DNA from: Sphaerulina vaccinii
Taxonomy: Eukaryota > Ascomycota > Dothideomycetes > Mycosphaerellales > Mycosphaerellaceae
DNA length: 64,000 bases
Direction of reading: 5' to 3'
Assembly (NCBI GenBank): GCA_022570795.1
Contig: JAKUDP010000002.1
Location: 124,001-188,000 of the forward strand
Shown: positions 35,341-47,228 of the stretch, piece by piece
Numbering within the stretch: position 1 is the stretch's first letter
Layout of the letters: each line of letters opens with the position of its first letter
Program-made: the position numbers and the translations under genes
The notes under the pieces: generated by a model
Told to the model about the DNA's origin: nothing
Seen by the model: only the letters and a program-made list of their open reading frames with translations
Databases searched by the model: none

Positions 35341-35666
35341 CCTCTAGCTAGATCCTTAGTATATCGTATAGTTCTCTATTGCTCTCTAGCTTAATCTAAG
35401 TATACTCTGCAGTCCTCTAGCTAGATTCTTAGTATATTATATAGTTCTCTATTACTTTCTAGCTTAATCTAAGCATACTCTATAGTCCTCTAGCTAGATC
35501 CTTAGTATATTATATAGTTCTCTATCGCTCTCTAGCTCAATCTAAGTATACTCTATAGTCCTCTAGCTAGATCCTTAGTATATTATATAGTTCTCTATCG
35601 CTCTCTAGCTCAATCTAAGTATACTCTATAGTCCTCTAGCTAGATTCTTAGTATATTATATAGTTC
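35341..35666 (+). repeat. Minisatellite, 73-bp unit, about 4.5 copies
   Basis: Units begin CCTCTAGCTAGATCCTTAGT at 35341, 35414, 35487, 35560 and 35633 (partial). The third and fourth are near identical; the others differ by a few C/T changes. The array lies between the helicase and DUF6589-like remnants in the large element. Confidence 0.85.
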
Positions 35667-37589
35667 TAGATTTAGGCTAGCCTTCTACTTCTACTCGGAT
35701 AGTATCTACTTAAGTTCTAGATTTAGGCTTGCCTTCTATATAGATACTCGTTTCTACTACGAATAAATAGAATAGAATAGAGAAGTAGTTAGAAAGAATA
35801 TATATTATAGTATTAATTATTAACTAATAATATAATTAAAGTAGCACTTCTACCTCTTCGAGTCTATAATCGTACTATGCGCGACACTGCCTACTACTTC
35901 GTTGCTGTCTGCAATAGCTCTATGCGCATCTAAATCCCTAAGTATAAAGAAGACTATAGCCGACTATAGACGAACGCCCGCAAACCTAAGCCGCAAACGT
36001 ATAGCAATACTAAGCGCATCTTAGATAAGTAGCTTCTAAGGCGCGATATCCCTTAAGTCCGATAAACTAGCTCTAACAATCCTAGGAAGAGTATAGGCGC
36101 GTCCTAATTAGTATAAGAGTAGTCGGATAGTTCGGGAAAAGGTAGACAATATCCTTTAGTATATATACTTAAGTAATATAAGTATTAAGAGCTTCCTAAA
36201 CTCCTACTATAGCGTAGAGAAGGATCCGGGTATAAGCGCGTAGGCAGAGACTATAGGTAGGCATATAAAGAGGATAGGGAGTATTATATCTAAGGAGTCT
36301 TTCTTACAAAAAGTATACCTATATATAAATAAAAGTAAGTTTGCGAGCTTCGTCCTAGGCCTCGTCGGACTAGATATCTAGTCTTTAGCTTAGATCGAGG
36401 TAGGCAGAGTCTAGTAGTATATAAGACCTATACTAACTATACTTAGGTATTTGGCAAATTCGATTTAGAGTAGCAAGCAAGCGAGGTCCTCCCCTCAGAT
36501 ATGTTTAGAAAGATAGCTTAGGTAGCTCCTATACTTACTAATATTATAAGCGCGCTTGTTACTAGACTAGCGTAGGTAACTATAGATATAAAAGAGACTC
36601 TACGACAGGTCTACGGGAAGGTTATATAGGTAGCTTCGATAATTAGACAGGCGTAGTATCTAAGGGCTAGGAGTAGACTATCTCGCTAGCTTAGGATCTA
36701 CCTATAGAGTTAGGGAACCAAGTATAGAGTAATATCTACGCTCGCTAGTATAGGCGTCTACGCACATCCTCAGAGTATCTATTGGGCAAACAAGAGCCTA
36801 CTTAGAATAGCTATAGAGAGCGTGCGCGCATATAGTCGGGACCTAGCTACAAACGTTGTCTTTAATAACTAGGACTATATACTCTAGACTAGATAGTCTA
36901 GGTTTCTCAAATAGGACTAGCTCCTATATTATACTACTACAAAGGTCTTTAAGAGTATATAGATCCTGCGTAGTAGCTTAGATATATCCTTACTATATAA
37001 AGAGAATCCCCTATAGCTTTATAATATTATAGGCATAGAGGGGCTAAAGTATAGCAAATAAGAGTAGGTATATACGCTATATAAGATAGCCGAGTATATT
37101 CGCAGAGCATACCCGGTCGAAGTCGTAGAAGTATATAATATAAAACTAGACTCGGACTAGTAGGCTATATCGTAGTACCCCTATATATATATTATATATT
37201 GCCTTGCGACTTAGAAGTCTGTATACTCTATAATAAAGCTTATATTCGAAGATAAAGGCACTATAGACAGCACGTATAGAGTAATTAAGAATATTATAGA
37301 TAAGTAGCTTAACCTTCGGGAGATATATAATAGTATCTAACGCGATAATACGGATCCCGCAGACGACTCTATACTATTTGTAGGCGCTGCTACCGAGTCT
37401 CAATTATACTAGGACGAGATTCTCTATTTGCGGACAGAGCAAGACGAGGACTAGGTTAGATAGACTAGCTACGACCCTAGCCGGAAGATTAAGCTAGTTT
37501 ATAGTAATTAGAAATCGGTCTCTAATATCTATACTATATACAAGGAGTATATTAAGAATAAAGACCTATACGATAGGATCTAGTAGGTA

Positions 37590-38560
37590 CTACTAGTGCC
37601 CGGGCTCTTCTACCTAAAGATATACCTAATATAGGCAATCGATAGAAACTTTAGTAGGCCTGAGGGCTACAACTCGAAGATATATCTAAAGGTCTACTAG
37701 GCGCTAATAAATCGCAAGATCTGCCTATTATTCTAGGCACTATATAGTTATATAGAGCGTCTAGTAGTCGATAGCTATTATACCCGCATCCTAGCATTCG
37801 TATATAAGACAGCTAGGATTTAAGACCTAGGTAATAGATCGAATATAGCTAGGTATATTCGAAAGCTTTTAGTCGAAGGATTCCTAGATCTATTATAGAA
37901 GGTCTATAAAGCATGCTTCTCCTAGTAGGCGCGTATACTATGCCTAGATCTATAGTCTAATTAGATAAAAGCTAGATATTATATAGGCAAGACTACTCTA
38001 ATAGCAAAGAAAAAGAAGAAGTCGGCTCTCTATATAGCGAATATAGTTGCAATCGATAGTAGCGAGGATAGGACTATATATATCTACTTTATCTAGATAG
38101 TGCAGACCTACCAACTCCTCTACTATATAATCAAGTATATAGACATTGGCCTCCTACGCTACGTAGTTAATTAGTATATCTTAATCTTCTATACGAAGTC
38201 TTATAAGAACTATACGTTTGTTATACTCTAGCTAAAGTAGATTGCAGACTCGCCTGCGTCTAATAAGCGGCTCTAAAATACAATTCTAGCAAATAGTCTA
38301 GTAAACTACGTAGGCAGAGCAGACAGTTAGTTTGAAATCAACTATGCAAATAAGTTCCTAAATAGCTATCTAAAAGCGCTACTATAAAATCGGAGGAATA
38401 GTACGTTTAGTATAGAGGATTAGCTCGCCGACTATACTCTGCTCGCGACCTATACGGGTTAGCTCCGTAATAGAATAGAGGTAGCGTTTAGCAAATATAT
38501 AGATATAGCGCATACAAGAGCGAGCGCTATATACGAGATCTACCAAGTTGTATTAATCTA
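37590..38560 (+). pseudogene. DUF6589-like protein, RIP-disrupted
   Basis: Conceptual translation gives a coherent frame broken only by TAG/TAA codons at expected Gln sites. It starts VPGLFYLKIYLI near 37600 and includes ILAFVYKTARI, then an ILANSLVNYVGRADS segment and NRRNSTFSIED near 38280-38410. This order (a PGLFHxxM-like start, later LVNxxGxxxS and a RNSTF-like region) resembles fungal DUF6589 proteins, common in repeat-associated ORFs. The function of that family is unknown to me. Recognition is by pattern memory and should be treated as tentative. Confidence 0.45.
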
Positions 38561-39586
38561 CCTAGAGGAGTTACTTAATTGTATATAGACAAAGGATACT
38601 CTATTCTATATAGTAGATCTCTTTGCTATAGGCCTAAATAACCTCGTATCTAACGTAGGTATAGACGACAAGCCTCGTCTGTCTATACTTAAGAGATTCA
38701 ATTAGAATATAGTACGCACGCTAGACTTAGGTAGTCCTATACCTAATATCGAGTATCTAGATATTCCTAGCCAAATAGACGATCCAATCGAATAATATAA
38801 CCTTTAGACTATAGCTGCTATAGACGACGTGCCTAGGTTCCTTACTAATAACGAGTCTAAGTTCGTAGATAACATAGAGTAATACTCGGACATACTCGGG
38901 TAAACTAGGCTTATATATACGACTTCTCTACGAGCCTACGACGACTATACCAATTAGATAGCTTAGACTATACAAAACCGACCTGCCGATAATAGAGATA
39001 TATACGTAAGCTAGGCTCACCTACGTAGTATCTCTATATTTCTAGAACAACTATAGTAATCGAGCAGGTCGCAGGTAATCGAAATTCGAGCTCTTGCGCG
39101 CAGAGATACCTACAAACGTTAGACGCTTATTAGGCTTCTCTATACGAAAGTAGCTATTTATAAGTATAATTCTCGCTATATCTATACTATCGCATACGCC
39201 GTAGACCGCTATACTTACTTTACTTTGTAGCAAAATAGTAAAAAGGTAGTTGCAAACTCTTTACTTATACCCTATTATATATAACGTACGTAGCCTAGGC
39301 AGAGCTTCCTATTAGCCTAACAATTGCAGATAATACTAGTTAGTTACTTTATTAAGGTAGGTAACCCTACGCGTATATCGTCGCTATTTACTAGTATAGG
39401 TCCTTAGGTAGCTATAGGAGACTATAAAGAAACTTATCTTTTTCCTTAGATACTTCTTCTTCTATTATATATAATATCTACTACTTTGCCTTCTATAGTT
39501 GCTTATAGTCTATAACACTTATATACCCGACTCCCTACTTTATTAAGAATATATATATATTACGTAGGTAGTCTATATAATACTTA

Positions 39587-40083
39587 GGCGAGCTTAGGAC
39601 TACCTCCTTGCCTATATCTAGGCAAAGCCGAGCTTTTGTATACAAACTCTTATATACTATATATCTCTCTATTCTATCTCCGAAGGAAATTAGTATCTAG
39701 CTACCTATCTAGTAGCTTAGAGTCTCTATTTCCTTTAGAGACACTTATATATATGCGACATACTATATAGTAGCTTAGTTACTCTATTTTTTTTAGAGAT
39801 ACTAACTTTGCTACTTTATAGACTCTACTCTTTAGGCAAGCTTAGAACTACTTTCTTGCCTATATTTAAGTAAAGCCGAGCTTTTATATACTAACTTATA
39901 TATATACTATATATCTCTCTATTCTTTCTCCGAAAGAAATTAGTATCTAGCTACCTATCTAGTAGCTTAGAGTCTCTATTTCCTTTAGAGACACTTATAT
40001 ATATACGATATACTATATAGTAGCTTAGTTACTCTATTTTTTTTAGAGATACTAACTTTAATACTTTGCAGACTCTACTCCTT
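39587..40083 (+). repeat. Direct tandem duplication, ~248-bp unit
   Basis: 39587-39834 and 39835-40083 align along their whole length with scattered C/T or G/A transitions and a few small indels. Both contain CTAGCTACCTATCTAGTAGC and CTCTATTTCCTTTAGAGACA. No coding meaning is evident; it may be a structural repeat of the large element. Confidence 0.8.
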
Positions 40084-41571
40084 ACCCGAATTTAGTTACT
40101 ATATCTAGTACCCCCGTCCGCCGCTCGATAGCTACTATAGCTTCTACTCCTACCCGCCGCCTATAAGGCCTAGGCTATAATCTACTAACCTGCCTATCCT
40201 TGTAGCTAGAAGTACCTATAGGTATAGACAAAGACGACTAGAAGGAGGTATATAGTTAGCTATAGAACATCTTCTACGCACCTAGCAAGGCCTATAAGAT
40301 AACTTCGCTCTAGGTATATAATACTATAGTTAAGCTCTATAGCTATATTATACTCTGCGATACTCTGTCTTAGTTCTTTAGCTACTTTAATAATACAATT
40401 AGTAGCTTAGATAGGAGAGTTGGCCGAATTACTTAGTATATAGCTCTAATTATAGACAAGTCCGAGTATTACTTGCCTAGACTATTTAATAAGAGATAGG
40501 GGAAGTACTAAGAGGTATGCGACTTTAGATAGGAGCCTATAGAGATTAACTTATAGGGTACTAGGATAAGATTAGTCGTACTATATAGCTATTACCTAAG
40601 TTCGCGCAATAAGCGCGACTCTAAGCCGATTAGGTCTATAGCTATACTTAATAAGACGAAGTATAACGAAACTAACTACTACTACTTCTAGTATAGCCCG
40701 ACTAATAGGATAAAGAGCCTATTTAAGGCGTGTACGCAAGTAGCGCTTATAGAGGATCCTAATTATAATAATTTGGAAGACTTCTTATATAGAGGTGCCT
40801 ATACTAGCTATATCTAGCAGTCCAAGTATAACGAGTATACAATTAGTCTATGCTAGAAGGGCCTAGGTTATAAGGCTACTATATAAAAGAAGTATAAGTA
40901 GCTATTAATAGTAGCTTAGAGGGCTATCTTCTCTATACCTAACAACGACTTCTACAATCTACCTAATATAACTAGCTTCGACGAGAATCTCGCTCTAGCC
41001 TTATACCTTATATATACTTCGAGGACTAATAGCCTTGTACAAGGCTTAGGAATACTAATCGCGCCTAAGAATCGCTGCTAGGCGTTTGTATATCTCGGCT
41101 TTACTTGGAACGTAGCTAATAGTAACTATAACGACTTTCTATACTATATAAAGGACTTAGCTAAGGCCCTACTTATAGCTATTTATATAGAGATTACTAA
41201 GGATACTACTATTAACTTAGACCTTAAGGGCAACTCGTTGTCTAAGGAGGAGTATAATTCTAAGGATAATAGGCTTCTTAGTAATATAGGTACTAATATA
41301 GATATATTTTAAAGATAAGTCTAAGAGTAGTTAAGTATAGATAAGATTAACTAAGATTAACTAATACTCTAAGGAAGTATATAAGGAGTGCTCTCTACTA
41401 CTACTACTATAGCCGGGCTGCTAGCTACCGACAGCGAGGTATTATAAGTAGTATAGTAGGCTTTCGGATTTTCTAAATAAAGTTTTATAATCTCTACAAC
41501 TATCTAAAGCCCCTCCAAGTGTCTATATATTTATTCGCCTATATTTCAAAATCGAGCTAATTAGTATATGC

Positions 41572-42004
41572 CAAAAGTGCTAGTTGGGCCCTCAGACTGC
41601 CTGCGGCAAGATTCCGAATGAGGACTAGTTTGCCAAGGCAGTATGATGACTGAGACTACTGAGCGGGGGCGCCCACGCTTAAACAACGCAAGGACACTCA
41701 ATACGCAGCTACTGGGCGTACAGTATTTGCAGATGATCGCATGATCAAGCAAGGTATCATGACCAATTTAGTCGAGAGGGCCATAGTGTGAAATGTCACG
41801 TTCGCAGGTGGAGGACGGCGAGAGACGAGAGTGCAGCCACGCTTTGAGGAGTGTCTGTCTCGTTTCAGAGGTGCCAACCCGCCGATTGACATAGACTACC
41901 CCAAACTGGCTCTACATTCTGGCCAGTCGGCCATCCAGCACCTATTATCGTAAAATACCAAGTGTGCACTCGCCGTTCATGCTGCACCACCCAATCGGTT
42001 TCCC
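41572..42004. other. Intergenic; promoter of the LPMO-like gene
   Basis: 433 bp of unique sequence between the right end of the large element and the ATG at 42005. No TATA box or other element is convincing. Confidence 0.4.
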
Positions 42005-42684
42005 ATGAATCCATACTTCATTCTTCTCCAGCTCTTCCCCTTGCCCGGCATTGCGCATATCGAGATGAGCTGGCCTTACCCTCTGCGCAGTACAATCAAC
42101 CCCGAACAACGATCCCAGCCAGACTATGATATGTTGTCGCCACTTCTAGCAGATGGTAGCAACTTTCCGTGCAAAGGCTATCACAATGACCAATTGCACA
42201 CTGCTGCTAGCCTCGTTGCAGGCCACACATACAACCTGACTCTTGTGGGCAGCTTAGCAAGTCCGACTCAGCCTGCGACCCATGGCGGTGGCTCCTGCCA
42301 AATCTCAATGTCCTACGACGAGGGCGTCACATTCCGCGTTATCAAAAGCATAATCGGTGGCTGTCCTATCCATCTCAACTACACATATACTGTACCTACA
42401 TCCGCCCCAGATGGTCGCGCCCTGCTGGCCTGGACTTGGCAAAATCATTGGGGGCAACGGGAATTCTACATGAACTGCGCTCAGGTAGAAAGTACTGGTG
42501 CAACGGGATCACGTGCTGAATTTGATGCACTGCCGTTGATCTGGAAAGCTAATATGGATGGAGTCACAAACTGTGTGACTGTCGAGGGGCGACGCCGGTC
42601 TATCCCCATCCTGGCGTCGACGAGGAATATGGTCCTGGTATGAACAGCTGCAGCCCAGCCTCACCCGGAATCTGCGACTTCTAG
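42005..42684 (+). CDS. LPMO-like (AA11-type) secreted protein with C-terminal frameshift
   Basis: The frame from ATG 42005 encodes a short signal peptide (MNPYFILLQLFPLPGIA) ending directly before HIEMSWPYP, placing a His at the mature N-terminus as required for a copper histidine brace. THGGGSCQIS (second His), FKVIKS-like FRVIKS, GGCPIH and FYMNCAQV match AA11-like lytic polysaccharide monooxygenases and relatives, which oxidatively cleave chitin-like polymers outside the cell. After VTNCVTVEG (42589) the frame runs to an early stop at 42643 with unrelated residues. The next frame carries a natural-looking tail (VYPHPGVDEEYG ... SPASPGICDF) to a TAG at 42682-42684. A one-base loss in the GGGG run at 42586-42589 explains this; a sequencing error is possible. 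Confidence 0.65.
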
Positions 42685-42770
42685 CCCCCCGCTATCAGCA
42701 TGTCGTAGCCTGAAGAGTTCGCTATGCCAGACAGATATTCCAGCGCCCCTCCAGTCTCTCCCGTTTGGGC

Positions 42771-43187
42771 CTATCTCGTTGCAAACACTTCCTCTCTCGT
42801 GCTCGCCCTGAAGACACGCCCAAGCCGCGGCAGCCTTTGAAGCGCACACTCCCCACGATACTCTCCAAATAGCAATTGCGGCCTATCGAGGCTCTGCGGA
42901 CTGCCAGTAGATGCAAACTTGTCTCTGACTCCTTGAATTTCTCGTTGTTGTCGCGCTTGGTGATCCTGCTGTTCTTGGCACTGCCTCGAGCTCAGTTCTA
43001 GGACTTCTCGACATTGATCTTGCTCGATACGGTTTAACTCGGCGCGGTGCTTCTCAAGCAGCATGTGCATCTCTTTTGCCTGATCGTGTTTGACTTCGTG
43101 AAGTAGATTGATATGCTTCGTCCTAAGTGCTTGACGTGCATGGCGGTGCTCGTTGTGCAAAGCGTTGGCTGCCGTCGGCAAGTCCAT
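42771..43187 (-). CDS. Coiled-coil hypothetical protein
   Basis: 138 codons from the ATG at 43187 (the frame is open further upstream but lacks an ATG). Residues about 20-95 are rich in Glu, Gln, Lys, Arg and His with heptad-like spacing (LLEKHRAELNRIEQDQ, CQEQQDHQARQQREIQ), predicting a coiled coil. No catalytic motif or family was recognised. It is convergent with the LPMO-like gene. It could be a fragment of a larger protein cut by rearrangements in this island. Confidence 0.4.
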   Translation of the reverse strand: MDLPTAANALHNEHRHARQALRTKHINLLHEVKHDQAKEMHMLLEKHRAELNRIEQDQCREVLELSSRQCQEQQDHQARQQREIQGVRDKFASTGSPQSLDRPQLLFGEYRGECALQRLPRLGRVFRASTREEVFATR

Positions 43188-43763
43188 TTGAACCTGATAG
43201 CACGTTCGTATCGTGAACGTGCGGCAGCACAGGTGGGAACACGAAACGGGACGACGAGGTGCGTTATACTCGGCGGCTGGAACTGCCAATCGAAGGCTAT
43301 GTTAGCGCTTGCATCCATTTAGGTCCCACATGTACAGAGCATCTGCTAAGTACGACGCGCGCGGGATTCCTCATCATGTCCTGCATCGTTCTCACTGAGC
43401 TCAATAAGACGAAGGACACCAAACTGGCAGCAATATTTTTCTTGCTATCAGCCAGAATATGCTGTTCAGACCATCGCAGAGACTCTGCATTGGTCTCGTC
43501 CTGCTGATAACCATAACATGTCTCTATTCGCGGAACTTCATAAAACGATGTTGCCAGCCTGGACAATATGCTGGAGCCAACAACGCCACGCTCGGCTTCG
43601 GGGGCTATTTACGTCCTTACTCAAGGGCCCCATACATGGCGTGCTCAAGGCTTGTTACAGGTTGGCAAGGCACTAGGTTTGGAACTCCATCTATTCAACA
43701 ACGACAGACCGGACGAGCGAGTGCATGAGCAAGCTGATGGAATCGATGATGAGGGCTATGGCT
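43188..43763. other. Unassigned sequence between coiled-coil ORF and LINE fragment
   Basis: About 575 bp with overlapping short frames on both strands and no recognised domain. It may include more of the non-LTR element whose RNase H lies next to it. Confidence 0.35.
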
Positions 43764-44129
43764 CTATTCGAGCCCTACTGGGAGACCTTGGCTTTGAAGC
43801 ATGCCTATCTGGCAGGCAATTTGTTTCAGTATATACGCTCCGGAACGACCCTCGGCACGACTGAGCGATCGTATTGCTGCCTGATTGTCTGTCCAGATGG
43901 CGATGCGTCGTTGGCTATTAGCTCCACCGTCCCGGATCTCCTGTGCGATCTTTAGTGCAAGGGTGATGCCTTGTAGCTCTGCGGCGTATACGGTAGAGAC
44001 GGCCTCTGTTCCCATGTATACGCTTTCTGTCCGGTCTGCGGATGGACAGACGGCAGCCGCCCCAACGTGACCGCCAATGCTGCTGCCGTCGGTGTAGATG
44101 CAGATGGTGTCGGGCTGACATCTTAACAA
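43764..44129 (-). mobile_element. Non-LTR retrotransposon (LINE) RNase H fragment
   Basis: A 121-codon minus-strand frame without a start Met encodes an RNase H fold: ICIYTDGSSIGGHVGAAAVC (first catalytic Asp), VYAAELQGI (catalytic Glu) and IWTDNQAAIRSL (second Asp). This combination is typical of the RNase H domain of Tad/I-type fungal LINEs. The frame is not RIP-degraded, but the flanking RT is absent, so this is an isolated fragment. It abuts the stop codon of the deaminase gene within 4 bp, suggesting a junction created by insertion or rearrangement. Confidence 0.75.
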
Positions 44130-44133
44130 AACG

Positions 44134-45438
44134 CTACTGTTTGACCGCGCTCATTCTATCCCTTACTGTTTTACTAAACAGGAGATTTAGAACGGCATCA
44201 ACGACTCGACTAAATCTTGTCCTGATACCACGTCCAGCATGCCGTGCCTCATTTTGCTTCCGATAGAGCCGTTTCGACCTGCGCTTCGACCGTTCTGTTT
44301 TACGTTTGTCTTTCCCTGGTCGTGAAATCTCCACAGTCGATGCAAGGACATGGGAAATAGAGGCGCCCCGGCAACCAATATCTCGAGGCTGGCGTTCATG
44401 CTCTCTCTCGATAGACTCCAATACTGCTGGAGAAAGTTGTTGTTTTTGAGACCTGTGTGCAACGAGATCACGATTCTCTACCAGCACACACAGGTCTTCG
44501 ATGCCGCCAGGACACTGAGATACGCACGATGAAGAATGTAAGGAAGTCGAGGCCGATTTACTATGCTCTACTCCCGCCGTCGACGTGCGGCCTTTTGAGG
44601 CGCATCGAGTTGAATTGAGATCATCGGCGAGCTCAGCAGGCTCCTCAATTGCTGGTAGCGTCTGCGATGGAGCAGGAACATCCTGCAGGCCTCGTTCGTC
44701 GGCTGTCATCCCAGAGACCCCTCGATGTTGGGAGCTGAGGTGACCTTCCAGAAAAGTCAAAGAGAGCCGCGATACGTTTGCCACGGACTCTGGTCCAGGT
44801 GCAAATCCAGGTGCGTGCCAGTCTTCCTCTCGTTGAGCCCTGACCTTGCCTTCTATCAAAGTAGCGACGTATTTCAAAGCTTGATTGATTGTTCTTCCAG
44901 CATTAGGATCCGGAGTTTCTATAATGTCTCTGATTGTCCACAGTGAATACAACGACTGATGGCACCCCCGAGTTCGAAATCTTCCATGCTGATTCATGAA
45001 ATGGAAGCACAAGAAGCAGGACAGCTTGTTGCATCCGATGTAAGTGCTATGCAGCGTCAGATCGGGGTGTTCTTCATAAAACATAAGCAGTTGTACTTCT
45101 GCGTGCTCTCGATACCCTCGCCAACGATTCATCATGGCCGCAAGTTGTTGCTCTTTGAAATGCTGGAATCTCCTGCCTCCACGTCTGCGGAGGTCACTGG
45201 GTCTGCGTCTTGACAAATCGGAGATTGCGATGGCTTTAGATGATACTCCTTTCATGCTGACCGCAATGCCCATCTGCTTCATCCTCTTGGCGTGCCAGCG
45301 AACATTATAAGCCGCCCGACAAAATTTGGCAACTTGTCCGAGACGATGGACGACATCGTCAACGCGTGTGCCGTTACCTGTATGTCTTGGAAGCTGCAAT
45401 ATGGTCTGCTGAATAATTTGCTGAGCTGAGGAGGATTT
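44134..45438 (-). pseudogene. OTT_1508-like deaminase, 5'-truncated by repeat
   Basis: The open frame runs from the repeat boundary (about 45438) to a stop at 44134, over 430 codons. Its first ATGs (45282 and later) are internal to conserved sequence. Landmarks: LPRHTGNGTR, DDVVHRLGQVAKFCRAAY, GGRRFQHFKEQQL, then HAEVQLLMFYEEHP (zinc-ligand His and catalytic Glu) and IGCNKLSCFLCFHFMNQHG (paired zinc-binding Cys). This is the cytidine-deaminase-like fold of the fungal OTT_1508-like family; substrate unknown. A basic, Ser-rich C-terminal half ends near SAVKQ. Upstream the frame continues only into AT-rich repeat at 45430-45440, so the native N-terminus has been lost. The catalytic motifs are intact, so a transcript from a new promoter could still be functional. 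Confidence 0.8.
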
Positions 45439-46981
45439 AGTTACTATATAGGCGAGTTGTATTAATTGCTTAATATCTTTTAAGGTCTTCGAACGAACTC
45501 TACTACTTAATATACTCGAAGCTATAGCTGCAATTATAGCTAGACGATACTATTACTTATATATAAAAGCAAAGTACGAATTTTTATAGTAGTCGCTAAG
45601 CAATTCGGTATCCTCCTATACCTTGTAGTACTTTTTATAAGTATTATATAGTAGAGGTAGAAAGTTATATAGATTGGACTATCTAAGTACTTATAATAGT
45701 TAAGTAAAATAGATAGTATACTTTTTAAAGTAACTATAATAATAACTAACTACTTTATTTAAAATTCTTATTTATATATTATCTAATTCTAGCTCTAGAT
45801 TTTATAAGCCTGCTTAATAGATCTATTATTTATTAAGTTTACCTACTAAGACCTATATTATTAAATAGTCTCTATAGCTTACTTATTATATTTAAGTCCT
45901 TTCTAGTATTCCTAGCTATTTGTAATATTATAAGTTACTTAGAGATCCGAAGCTTATAGTATTCTAGGTATATAGTAGTAATATTATCTTTTCTACCTAG
46001 TTCTATAGCTATAAGTACTATATTATCTAGTAAATCTTCTATTAGGTAAGAATAATTAATAGCTACTAATATTATTTAAAAAAAAATTTTAAATAGGCTT
46101 ATTTAGATAAGTTTTTCTTATACTTTATTTTTAAGCTTAAGAAGTATAGTATTTTTATAAAAAGCTATTCTATTAATACCTTTCTAGATCTATATTATAT
46201 CTATATATATAAAGCTTCCTACTTATAGAGAGCTTATTACTATCTTATTAGGTAGCTAAATATATTAGAAAAGATATATCTAAAGCTAGTAGGAGGTAGT
46301 AGCTCTAGATATAGGTATAAAGTATAGTTCTATATACTATATATTAGTTAATACTATATAAAAGAACTAGTAACAAGCTTGTAGTATAGTTTAGTATATT
46401 ATATACTAGACTATACTATAGTATATATATAACTATAGAGTCGGGTTTGTAGCTCTTACTAGTAGTAGTAGACTTAATAGAGTAATATTAAATATAAGCT
46501 AATATCTAGTTTAGTTTATTTATATAGAGAAAATTAAATAGTTAACTATATTATATTCGCTTTAGTTATAACTTTATTATATACTAGTAGGATAGAATTA
46601 TACTATACTCGACCTAGAGTATACTATTAGCTTCGAAAGTAGTAAAAGACTATAGCTAGGTCGAGTTTATATATAGATACTATAAGTATATAGTAAAAGA
46701 AGCTTATAATATTATTAGAAATAGAATCTTTTTTAGCTATTATACTTTATTTAAAAGCTACTTTTATTAAGTAGAAAAGCTTCTCTATATTATTATAGTT
46801 CCTACTAATAGGTAGGTCTACTAGAATTATAATACCTAAAATAGAAAAACTATTCTTTCTAATCTCTTATCTTTTTTAAAATTAAAAAAAGTAACTTAGA
46901 TCTCCCTACTTTCTCTACTCTCGAAAAATTAAAAAAAGTACTAAAATTAAGAAAGAAATCTTTTTTATATATATAAGTAAT
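45439..46981. repeat. AT-rich RIP-degraded repeat left of copia copy 2
   Basis: About 1.5 kb with no open frames and strongly depleted CpG/CpA. It truncates the deaminase on one side and ends in the GTAAT target duplication of copia copy 2 on the other. Confidence 0.65.
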
Positions 46982-47228
46982 TATTAGAAAGTATAGTCTA
47001 GTTAGACTATCTAAGAGATATCCTCTTAGGGATTAGATTATATAATATATATTATATAGTAGTAGGTTATATAACTTATCTAATACTCTATATCTTAGAA
47101 GGAGATATAACCTATAACTAACTAATATAATTAAGATAGTTAGTTCCTATCTAATACTTCTACTTCTATTATATATTAAGACTCTTTCTATATATTATAA
47201 GTATATATATTATTATTCTATTTCGATA
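46982..47228 (+). repeat. 5' LTR of copia copy 2
   Basis: 247 bp, TATTAGAAAG to TTTCGATA, aligned end to end with the copy 1 LTRs. Confidence 0.9.

Larger units (their letters stand above)
31726..41571 (+). mobile_element. ~9.8-kb TIR-bounded element with helicase and DUF6589-like remnants
   Basis: The entire AT-biased block is bounded by imperfect inverted repeats: GCATATATACTAATTAGCT at 31726-31744, and its reverse complement as AGCTAATTAGTATATGC at 41555-41571. Outside these points the composition returns to unique sequence. Inside, conceptual translation shows a RecQ/DEAD-like helicase, a second long ORF resembling DUF6589 proteins, a 73-bp minisatellite and a 248-bp tandem duplication. 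Former Gln codons appear as TAG/TAA throughout, so the element was RIP-mutated. No target-site duplication was recognised. It could instead be several older insertions whose ends match by chance. Confidence 0.55.

Noticed and set aside
35341..35666. CRISPR-like array
   Set aside because: 73-bp head-to-tail units with no unique spacers; a eukaryotic minisatellite.
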